Assembly: GCA_902772745.1 (NCBI GenBank)
Contig: CACYBV010000252.1
Span: 1-21,706 of the forward strand
Direction: 5' to 3'
DNA from: an uncultured Eubacteriales bacterium
GTDB taxonomy: Bacteria > Bacillota > Clostridia > Lachnospirales > Lachnospiraceae
DNA: 21,706 bases
Below the pieces are notes generated by a model, which was not told the DNA's origin, did no database searches, and saw only the letters and a list, made by a program, of their open reading frames with translations. The number at the start of each line of letters is the position of its first letter. Positions within the stretch are counted from its first letter, which is position 1. Shown here piece by piece: positions 7,634-13,875 of the stretch. The position numbers and the translations under genes are program-made.

Positions 7634-8134
7634 TTATGCCAGATGCAGATATTCCGCAGCGCAGACTTCGGCGTCTGCCGGATACGGATATTCTTTTTTT
7701 TCCGCTACAGCAGCGGCAAGGCGCGCAAAAAGCCGGTGTGTCGCCTGAAGTGCCCGCAGGCAGTCCGCTTCATCATAATGCGAAAAACAGTACTTCAGTT
7801 CTTCCAGCACTCCGGAATCCGCCCATTGGTCCAGAAAAATGATAAAATCAAGGTCTTTGTCCGCATCGTAAATGTTTCTTCTTTCTCTGCCGCCGCCGAG
7901 TGTCGGTTCGATAAAGGAAATCCGGACGTTTCCGAATCCAGCCGGGATCTCGCCTGAAAACCACGTTTCCGGCTCCCTAGTGACAATGATCAGGTCGAGG
8001 TCGGAATATTCGTCCGCCGGAGTTTCCGTCCGGGTTCGCGATCCGATAGCGATGACCGCGCGTACCGCATCTGTTTCCGCTGCAAAATCGATCAGTTTGT
8101 TTATAATCTCCGCATAGGGGTCCATAACCTTCAT
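7634..8134 (-). CDS. ANT(6)-like nucleotidyltransferase, short form
   Basis: A 166-residue protein with the N-terminal half of an aminoglycoside 6-adenylyltransferase-type fold. The nucleotidyltransferase signature is complete: GSR (residues 31-33) followed by a DLDL acidic pair (46-49), and a later acidic KDLDFIIF strand. Such enzymes transfer AMP from ATP to a hydroxyl group. Classic ANT(6)/AadK proteins have about 280-300 residues; this one lacks the usual C-terminal helical domain and ends in a short helical segment. It could be a compact family member or a truncated gene: the 96 bases after the stop contain coding-looking fragments in other frames. It starts 12 bases after the sugar kinase stop, with GGGAG upstream. 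Aminoglycosides as substrate are not established. Confidence 0.65.
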   Translation of the reverse strand: MKVMDPYAEIINKLIDFAAETDAVRAVIAIGSRTRTETPADEYSDLDLIIVTREPETWFSGEIPAGFGNVRISFIEPTLGGGRERRNIYDADKDLDFIIFLDQWADSGVLEELKYCFSHYDEADCLRALQATHRLFARLAAAVAEKKEYPYPADAEVCAAEYLHLA

Positions 8135-8146
8135 GTGAGTACTCCC

Positions 8147-9055
8147 TCAATTCTGCGTCCGGATCAGTTCTTCGACTTCCGACAGTTTCGGCGGATTTTT
8201 CGGAAGCGGGAATCGGGAAATCGCGATCGCAGAGCAGGCAGCGGAAAAACGCACCAGTTCGTCGTCACTCATACCCCGGAGCACTCCGTACACACAGCCG
8301 GCCTTGAACGTATCTCCCGCACCGAGAGTGCTTCTGACTGTGACAGAGAAGGGCTTCCTCCGATGAATTCTTCCGCCCTTCCGGCCGTAGAGCATCTCAC
8401 TCCCGCCCTGCGTCAGGATCACCAGGCCTTCCGCCTCGTTCATAAGAAGCTCCATAATCCGCTCCGGCCCCAGCCCCTGATAATGTTCTGCAACACATTC
8501 CTTCGAGACCACGTTGACCGCCGCATATCTGTGCAGAAGCGATGTATGCGGGCTGTCGATCGTCACATAGGGAATTCCGTGCTTCCTGCAGAGTTCTGCC
8601 GCGCGTATGGTCTCCTCTCCGAAGAAGGGATCGATCGCCGCCGCCCTGCAGCCTTCGATATCCTCTTCCCGCGGAATATTCCAGTAGCGGATGCCCTGCT
8701 CTGAAAGCGTCCGGAATCGCCCCATCGGCGAACGGACGAGCCCTGCGATGACCACATAATCCATGACGCCGGGATCATCCTCGGGAAAACTCAGCGAGGA
8801 AAGATCCACCTGTTTATCCTCATAGAATTTCTTCAGCATCGGCGCGACTTCTGTCCCGATCCTGGTGCCGTCCATTTTCACCGATACCCCGAGTGAACTG
8901 AGCACCGTTGCGGCGGTTCCGGTTTCTCCTCCCGGGAGAAAATACTGTTCCTTAATCTCCGCATATTCGTCCGGTTCCAGGAATCCGTCCCTTAAAAGAA
9001 AGGAATGGGTTCCGAGAATCTGGCCGAAAAGATAGGCTTCCGCTTTCTGTCTCAT
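8147..9055 (-). CDS. PfkB-family carbohydrate kinase
   Basis: A 302-residue ribokinase-like kinase that phosphorylates a sugar or nucleoside-type hydroxyl with ATP. The C-terminal PfkB signature is STLGAGDTFKAG (residues 242-252) with the catalytic base Asp248; the anion-hole GAG is intact. A GG-rich substrate motif lies near residues 42-56 (GGETGTAATVLSSLG), where the usual Asn is replaced. Length fits the family (about 300). I use ATG 9055, with AGGAGGA eight bases upstream, rather than an upstream ATG that has no ribosome binding site. The sugar cannot be predicted. It shares a minus-strand run with acetyl- and nucleotidyl-transferases, after a 99-base gap in which I see no good promoter. 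Confidence 0.85.
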   Translation of the reverse strand: MRQKAEAYLFGQILGTHSFLLRDGFLEPDEYAEIKEQYFLPGGETGTAATVLSSLGVSVKMDGTRIGTEVAPMLKKFYEDKQVDLSSLSFPEDDPGVMDYVVIAGLVRSPMGRFRTLSEQGIRYWNIPREEDIEGCRAAAIDPFFGEETIRAAELCRKHGIPYVTIDSPHTSLLHRYAAVNVVSKECVAEHYQGLGPERIMELLMNEAEGLVILTQGGSEMLYGRKGGRIHRRKPFSVTVRSTLGAGDTFKAGCVYGVLRGMSDDELVRFSAACSAIAISRFPLPKNPPKLSEVEELIRTQN

Positions 9056-9154
9056 TCTGCATCTCCTCCTGATGTTTCTGTCTGCTGCATACAATAACAC
9101 TCTCTTTTCAAGTCGGATCTGCCGCTGAACTTACGCCGCTTCTCAGTTTTTTCT

Positions 9155-9616
9155 TTATCTATGGATATAAAGCCGCGTCATTTCCGGCTCGCCGTCTCCC
9201 TGCGCCATGCAGTAAAACTCCCAGCCGTAGCGCTCATAAAAGCCGATGTGGTCGGTCACAAGATACAGCGGTGAAATGCCGTGATTTCTCTGGTCTTCGA
9301 CGGTCAGGCCGAGAAGCCTTCCCGCGATTCCCTGTTTGCGGTATGCTTCTTCCGTGAAAACTGCGCAGACATTCGGTGCAAGGTCCTTCCGGTCGTGGAA
9401 GTCGTTTTCGATTACGCCCATTCCGCCGACGATCTTTTCTCCGTCCAGACAAAGATACCACCCGTATTCGGTCCTGCCCGAAAGATAATCCTCCATGCAC
9501 TCGAGGTAGGCTTCCTTCGGGACACCCCATTTTTCGTGAAACCATTCCGCTGCCCGGTCCGACAGCTCCGGCCGTTCGCGAAGGGTAAAAATTTTATACT
9601 GTTTATACTTCTCCAT
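9155..9616 (-). CDS. GNAT-family N-acetyltransferase
   Basis: A complete 153-residue GNAT. The acetyl-CoA pyrophosphate loop is YRKQGIAGRLL (residues 92-102), preceded by strand 4 (NVCAVFTEEAY) and followed by LYLVTDHIGFYERYGW, the typical strand 5 and C-terminal motif. The VIENDFHDRKDLAPNVCA block marks a GNAT subfamily common in Firmicutes. Members acetylate an amine using acetyl-CoA; this subfamily has no assigned substrate that I know of. AGGAAG precedes ATG 9616, and the gene lies 38 bases after the APH-like kinase stop, consistent with co-transcription. Confidence 0.85.
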   Translation of the reverse strand: MEKYKQYKIFTLRERPELSDRAAEWFHEKWGVPKEAYLECMEDYLSGRTEYGWYLCLDGEKIVGGMGVIENDFHDRKDLAPNVCAVFTEEAYRKQGIAGRLLGLTVEDQRNHGISPLYLVTDHIGFYERYGWEFYCMAQGDGEPEMTRLYIHR

Positions 9617-9654
9617 TGTCTTCTTCCTGTCCTTTCCGGTCGCAAATACCTGTA

Positions 9655-10635
9655 TTATTTCCCGAGAATCCCGAATGCCATACGGTACATATCCGCCGCA
9701 TCGACGGTATTGCGGATGTAGTTTGCTTCGTGCGGTTCATAGCGGACGTATTTCTCCACTTCCTCGATCAGCGCTAGATAAGCGACTGCACAGGCATAGC
9801 GGATTTCCGTGTCTCTGGTCAGTTCGATCTTTTCTTCGGAAAAGCGGTTGTAAATGTCGATCTCCTTCTGTTTTTCCGAAAGCGGCGTTTTCTGCCCGGG
9901 GCCGAGCGTGATGAAATCCGCCACCGGATCCCCCCAGAAACTGCGCTCCGGATCGATCCAGACGAGTTTTCCGTCATCATACAGGATATTGCTGTCCCAG
10001 AGATCAAAGTTCACCATGCGGCACGGGGCTTTTTCCAGTGTTTTCCTGTGCAAATCGATATAATCAAGGAAGCGTTCCCCGTCCGGTGTCTCATATCCGA
10101 GCGCCTTACAGTCTTTCACAAGATTCTCCGCCATCGACCGAAGTGCCAGGTACCAGGACGCATGAAGGCCTGTCTGCCGATAGCCGTATCCATCATTCTC
10201 GACCGCATGTATTTTTGTCAGCATATGAATTTTCTCCGCCTGTGCATTTTCCAGATCCGTACCCGTCAGTTTTGCCGCCCAGAGCGGAATGCCCTTCATC
10301 ATTTCCATTACGAAACAGCTGCTTTTGATTACTTCGCCGGAGCAGTCATACAGAAAAATCCGTGGGCAGCGTATGTCCGTATGTTCTTTCATCTGACGAT
10401 ACCAGAACACCTCCGAATCCATCATATTTGTTTCATAAGTCAGTACTTCAGCATCTTTGGGCGGCGCGATTTTCAGTGCGTATTCCGTGCCGGATTCCGT
10501 TTTCACCCTGTAGACCGCATTGAATTCTCCGTCTCCCAGGGGGGAAATCATGACGGCTTCGCCAAGCCCTCCGGACTGGAAAAGCAATTTGATTTCCGAT
10601 TCCTCTGCCTGATACTTTGTTGTACTTCTGATCAC
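9655..10635 (-). CDS. APH/choline-kinase-like phosphotransferase
   Basis: A 326-residue protein of the aminoglycoside phosphotransferase (APH, PF01636) fold. The N lobe has a nucleotide-binding loop (GDGEFNAVYRV, 35-45) and a likely ATP-binding Lys55 (ALKIAP). The catalytic loop is NFDLWDSNIL (209-218), with catalytic Asp211 and Asn216; Asn replaces the His common at the first position. The metal-binding Asp228 lies in WIDPERSFWGDP. It should transfer the ATP gamma-phosphate to a hydroxyl of a small molecule; the family also includes homoserine, choline and fructosamine kinases, so antibiotic resistance is only one option. Translation starts at GTG 10635, overlapping the TetR-GNAT stop as GTGA, with GGAGG upstream, so the two genes are translationally coupled. 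Confidence 0.85.
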   Translation of the reverse strand: MIRSTTKYQAEESEIKLLFQSGGLGEAVMISPLGDGEFNAVYRVKTESGTEYALKIAPPKDAEVLTYETNMMDSEVFWYRQMKEHTDIRCPRIFLYDCSGEVIKSSCFVMEMMKGIPLWAAKLTGTDLENAQAEKIHMLTKIHAVENDGYGYRQTGLHASWYLALRSMAENLVKDCKALGYETPDGERFLDYIDLHRKTLEKAPCRMVNFDLWDSNILYDDGKLVWIDPERSFWGDPVADFITLGPGQKTPLSEKQKEIDIYNRFSEEKIELTRDTEIRYACAVAYLALIEEVEKYVRYEPHEANYIRNTVDAADMYRMAFGILGK

Positions 10636-11693
10636 TTTTGTCCTCCTTCATGTTTCATCGGCGTAAATGTGATTCCGTTCACGGTCTGTTCCCGGTCTGT
10701 TTCGACGAATCCGAGTTTACGGTAAAACGGAAGACCATACGGCGCGGAATTCAGCGTAATTACTGTATTCGGATACTCCTGCAGCAGATACCGGAACATC
10801 TTTGTCCCGATTCCGCGGCGGTGATAGGCGCTGTCCACAAAGAAAAAGCAGATATGTTTTCTGTCCGGACGAATCCCGATTTCACCGACCAGCCGGTCTT
10901 CATCAAAAGCGCCGTAATACTCGATTCCCCGAAGGTATTCTCCGTCATGGATGCTTTTTCGAAATTCCTCAGTTCCCTGCGGGCCGTAGGCCGGGGACTC
11001 AAATTCGGAAAACACCCGCCAGGCCAGTTCCAGTGCGGCCGGTATTTCCCCGGTTTCACACTTTCTGATCACGATCGAAGGGGCTTTTTCAGCCTGGGCA
11101 TTTTCAGTTCCGTACACTTTGATAAAATGCCGGCTGAAGGCTTCGGCCTTCCGCAGCGCTTCCTCTGTATTCTCCGGTTCCCGGGTACAGAGATGAATCA
11201 GTGCAGAAATCGGCGCCGTATAGGAAAAAGCGAGCATCTCGGGATCATCCCGGCGGAGAAGTCCCCTGTCCATCATACCGGAAAAAACAAAGCTGAACAT
11301 TTTTATCAGCCCCGTAAGAAAGTGTTTTGTCGCAAGATCGCGCGCACGCGCGTCCCGGTACTGTTCGATGGTGAGGAGCTTTCTTGTCATTACGACCTTT
11401 TCGTCATGCACGGTAAAATTCACCATCCTCATCGTCATCCGAACGAGATCCTCCGCAGACTCCGGTACGGGCGGCAGATGTTCCGCAGAACCGAAACGTT
11501 CCCCGTAATAGGCGGTCATTTCGTCAAGGAGCGCGTTCCAGATATCCTCCTTGCTCTGAAAATGCCGGTACATCGATGATTTTACCAGTCCCAAAGACGC
11601 GGTCAGCTCCCGGATGTTTGTCCCGTCATAGCCTTTTTGGGAAAACATATCCAGCGCCGCCTCAAGTATCCGCTCCTTTGTATCCTTCGCCAT
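10632..11693 (-). CDS. TetR-family regulator fused to a GNAT acetyltransferase
   Basis: A 353-residue two-domain protein. Residues 1-195 are a complete TetR regulator with helix-turn-helix at about 27-46 (IRELTASLGLVKSSMYRHFQ) and an all-helical ligand domain. Residues about 205-353 are a GNAT domain with acetyl-CoA loop HRRGIGTKMF (291-300), strand VITLNSA and the C-terminal PFYRKLGFV motif. The frame is continuous, so the fusion is real in this sequence. The start is ATG 11693, with AGGAGG just upstream; an ATG at 11729 would lie inside the promoter and is rejected. It heads the cluster and sits directly behind an inverted-repeat operator, so it very probably represses itself and the genes that follow. 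The GNAT part could sense or modify the inducing molecule; this is inference. Confidence 0.9.
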   Translation of the reverse strand: MAKDTKERILEAALDMFSQKGYDGTNIRELTASLGLVKSSMYRHFQSKEDIWNALLDEMTAYYGERFGSAEHLPPVPESAEDLVRMTMRMVNFTVHDEKVVMTRKLLTIEQYRDARARDLATKHFLTGLIKMFSFVFSGMMDRGLLRRDDPEMLAFSYTAPISALIHLCTREPENTEEALRKAEAFSRHFIKVYGTENAQAEKAPSIVIRKCETGEIPAALELAWRVFSEFESPAYGPQGTEEFRKSIHDGEYLRGIEYYGAFDEDRLVGEIGIRPDRKHICFFFVDSAYHRRGIGTKMFRYLLQEYPNTVITLNSAPYGLPFYRKLGFVETDREQTVNGITFTPMKHEGGQK

Positions 11694-11707
11694 AAAGCCT
11701 CCTGTAA

Positions 11708-11757
11708 TGACATGTGACCGCTTGTTCACATTATAGTGAACGAGCGGTCACATGTCA
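11708..11757. promoter_or_regulatory. TetR operator: inverted repeat with 22-base arms
   Basis: Bases 11708-11729 and 11736-11757 are reverse complements with one mismatch (T11723 against G11742), separated by ATTATA. Each arm contains a 14-base imperfect palindrome of the kind TetR dimers bind: TGACCGCTTGTTCA at 11715-11728 and TGAACGAGCGGTCA at 11737-11750. Two dimers could therefore bind side by side, centred 22 bases apart. One site covers the spacer of the promoter and the other covers its start point, an ideal layout for repression by the fused TetR protein encoded 15 bases away. Confidence 0.88.
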
Positions 11758-11758
11758 A
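11730..11758 (-). promoter_or_regulatory. Consensus promoter of the TetR-GNAT operon
   Basis: On the minus strand TTGACA (11758-11753) and TATAAT (11735-11730) are perfect consensus hexamers with a 17-base spacer. The -10 box is exactly the central spacer of the inverted repeat. Such a strong promoter needs tight repression, which the overlapping operator supplies. The start point would fall near 11723, giving a leader of about 30 bases. Confidence 0.92.
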
Positions 11759-11776
11759 GTCCCGATTTTATTTTCC

Positions 11777-12568
11777 TTATACCGGAGGAAGGATAACCTT
11801 CGCCGGGCATTTCTCCGCACATTTTCCGCACTGAGTGCATTTTTCGTAGTCAATCTTCGCGATGTTGTTTACGACGCTGATTGCTTCGAACTCACACTGA
11901 CGCACACAGAGCGTACAGCCGATGCAGCCGGCTTCACAGGCTTTTTTCACCTGCGGTCCGCGCTCTTTATTGCTGCACTGCACCCGAACCCTGTTCGCGG
12001 CGGGAACGATTTCGATGAGGCCCTTCGGGCAGGCCTTGACGCAGAGTCCGCAGGCGACGCATTTGTTTTCGTCGACAAGCGCGACGCCGTTTCGGACCTT
12101 GATCGCGTCATTCGGACAGACGGCCTGGCAGGAGCCGAAGCCGAGACAGCCGTAGTCGCATTCCGCGATGTTCATGCCGGACATCACCGCCGAACGGCAG
12201 TCCCGCATGCCGACGTAATTTCCCTGGTTCCGGGTGACGTCGCAGCTTCCTTTGCACTTTACGAAGGCGACTCTTTTCTCAACGGCCACAGGGGCAACGC
12301 CCATGATTTCCGCGATCTTTTCCGCGACCGGCGTTCCGCCGACGGGACATCCGTTTGTCGGCGCTTCACCTTTTGCGATCGCAGCCGCCATCGCATCACA
12401 GCCCGCATAACCGCAGGCGCCGCAGTTGTTTCCAGGCAGTTCCGCACGTACCGCGGCTTCCTTCTCGTCAATATCCACATGGAACTTCTTCCCGGTTGCC
12501 ACAAGTCCGGCGCCGACAATCAGGCCGACAAGGGTAATGACGAGAACTGTAATCAGAATAATCTTCAT
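11777..12568 (-). CDS. rnfB: RnfB, iron-sulfur subunit of the Rnf complex
   Basis: A 263-residue polyferredoxin that passes electrons from reduced ferredoxin into the Rnf complex on the cytoplasmic side. An N-terminal membrane anchor (residues 3-25) precedes the four-Cys CGACGYAGC motif with a distal Cys (49, 52, 57, 74). Four further ferredoxin-like Cys sets follow, near 137-151, 170-180, 215-225 and 244-254. Length and cluster number fit the clostridial form. AAAGGGGG precedes ATG 12568. It is the last rnf gene; its stop is only 19 bases from the -35 box of the TetR-GNAT promoter, and no terminator is visible between them. Confidence 0.95.
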   Translation of the reverse strand: MKIILITVLVITLVGLIVGAGLVATGKKFHVDIDEKEAAVRAELPGNNCGACGYAGCDAMAAAIAKGEAPTNGCPVGGTPVAEKIAEIMGVAPVAVEKRVAFVKCKGSCDVTRNQGNYVGMRDCRSAVMSGMNIAECDYGCLGFGSCQAVCPNDAIKVRNGVALVDENKCVACGLCVKACPKGLIEIVPAANRVRVQCSNKERGPQVKKACEAGCIGCTLCVRQCEFEAISVVNNIAKIDYEKCTQCGKCAEKCPAKVILPPV

Positions 12569-12580
12569 CCCGCACCCCCT

Positions 12581-13162
12581 TTAGAAAGACAGGCCCGAGA
12601 AGCCCATGAATGCAATCGACATCAGCGCTGCGGCAATCAGAACGATCGGAGCACCCCGAAGCGGCGCCGGAATGTCCTTCTCGTTGATCCTTTCACGGAT
12701 ACTCGCAAGAAGCACGATCGCAAGCGTAAAGCCGAGCGCGGTGCCGAAGCCCGAGAGCACCGACTCCAGGAAGCCGTATTCGTTCTGCACATTCGTGAGC
12801 GCCACGCCAAGAACCGCGCAGTTCGTCGTGATCAGCGGAAGGAAGATTCCGAGAGCCTGGTAAACCGCCGGGGATTTCTTCTTGAGGAACATTTCGACAA
12901 TCTGAACAAGAGCCGCGATGATCAGGATGAAGACAATCGTCTTCATGTAATCGATCCCAAGAGGCGCCAGCACGAAATTATAAAGGAGACTCGTCACGGC
13001 GGACGCGACCGTCATGACGAAAATGACCGCACCGCCCAGAGAGGCGGAGGCCTTCATTTCCCGGGAAACCCCCAAAAAGGAGCAGATGCCCAGAAACTGG
13101 TTCAGGACAACATTGTTGATGAGTGCGCCTCCGACAATCAGGAGGACCAGATTCTTCATCAT
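12581..13162 (-). CDS. rnfA: RnfA, membrane subunit of the Rnf complex
   Basis: A 193-residue polytopic protein with about six membrane helices, the expected length. RnfA and RnfE are homologous, pack in opposite orientations and share a membrane iron-sulfur cluster. The two cluster Cys are present here: Cys27 in LGICSFLG and Cys115 in TTNCAVLG. ATG 13162 overlaps the rnfE stop as ATGA, with a G-rich ribosome binding site (AAGGGGGG). Confidence 0.95.
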   Translation of the reverse strand: MMKNLVLLIVGGALINNVVLNQFLGICSFLGVSREMKASASLGGAVIFVMTVASAVTSLLYNFVLAPLGIDYMKTIVFILIIAALVQIVEMFLKKKSPAVYQALGIFLPLITTNCAVLGVALTNVQNEYGFLESVLSGFGTALGFTLAIVLLASIRERINEKDIPAPLRGAPIVLIAAALMSIAFMGFSGLSF

Positions 13163-13875
13163 AATTCAGTTCCCCCCTTCTCCTTGTTTTCCGTGTCTTT
13201 CTGCGCTTTTTTGCACTCCGCCGCCATCGAGCAGCCGGCGCATCCCATATCGCATCCGTCGGATTCGACGAGCTTTCTTTGCCGCGTCTTAATGCCGATC
13301 GCGTTCATCACAGCAATGAATAAAGCGATCACGAGAAAGGCTCCCGGAGGCTGTACAAAGATGCCGATCGGTTCCCAGCTTTCCGGGAAAACCTGCAGGC
13401 CGAAAACGGTTCCGTTTCCGAGTACTTCGCGGAACATGCCCGCGAGCGTCAGCGCGATCGTAAACCCGAGCCCCATCCCGAGACCGTCCATCGCCGAAAG
13501 GCCGACCGTGTTTTTATTCGCATAGGCTTCCGCACGTCCCAGGATGATGCAGTTTACGACGATCAGCGGAATGTAAATGCCCAAAGCCGAATACAGGGCC
13601 GGCAGATACGCTTCGATCAGAAGCTCTGTGACTGTCACTAGAGACGCTACGATGACGATATAGGCGGGAAGTCGAACCTGATCCGGGATGATTTTCCGAA
13701 GCATCGAAATCACGATATTCGAGAGGATCAGCACCGCGGTTGTCGAGAGTCCCATGCCGATGCCGTTCATAGCGCGCGTCGAAACCGCGAGCGTCGGGCA
13801 CATGCCGAGCATCAGGATCAGCGTCGGGTTCTCTTTGATCATGCCGTTATAAAGGCGTTCCAGGTATTTATTCAC
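13159..13875 (-). CDS. rnfE: RnfE, membrane subunit with Cys-rich C-terminal tail
   Basis: A 238-residue homologue of RnfA with about six membrane helices and the paired cluster Cys (Cys26 in LGMCPTLA, Cys109 in VVNCIILG). After the last helix a soluble tail of about 35 residues carries CDMGCAGCSMAAEC (208-221, spacing C-x3-C-x2-C-x5-C) followed by a charged end; such a motif could bind a metal or cluster. Translation starts at GTG 13875, overlapping the end of rnfDG by eight bases, with AAAGGAGG upstream. Confidence 0.93.
   Translation of the reverse strand: MNKYLERLYNGMIKENPTLILMLGMCPTLAVSTRAMNGIGMGLSTTAVLILSNIVISMLRKIIPDQVRLPAYIVIVASLVTVTELLIEAYLPALYSALGIYIPLIVVNCIILGRAEAYANKNTVGLSAMDGLGMGLGFTIALTLAGMFREVLGNGTVFGLQVFPESWEPIGIFVQPPGAFLVIALFIAVMNAIGIKTRQRKLVESDGCDMGCAGCSMAAECKKAQKDTENKEKGGTEL

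Noticed and set aside
9056..9154. TTGAAA-containing promoter candidate upstream of the PfkB gene
   Set aside because: No -10-like hexamer lies at 16-18 bases from it; the nearest TATTGT is 9 and TATGCA 14 bases away.
10638..11579. 313-codon plus-strand open frame opposite the TetR-GNAT gene
   Set aside because: The minus strand encodes two clear domains with ribosome binding site, promoter and operator; the plus-strand product shows no recognisable motif.
11714..13525. 603-codon plus-strand open frame opposite rnfB, rnfA and part of rnfE
   Set aside because: It is antisense to three unmistakable rnf genes, has low-complexity Arg/His/Asp-rich content, no domain I recognise and no suitable ribosome binding site; it results from codon bias on the coding strand.
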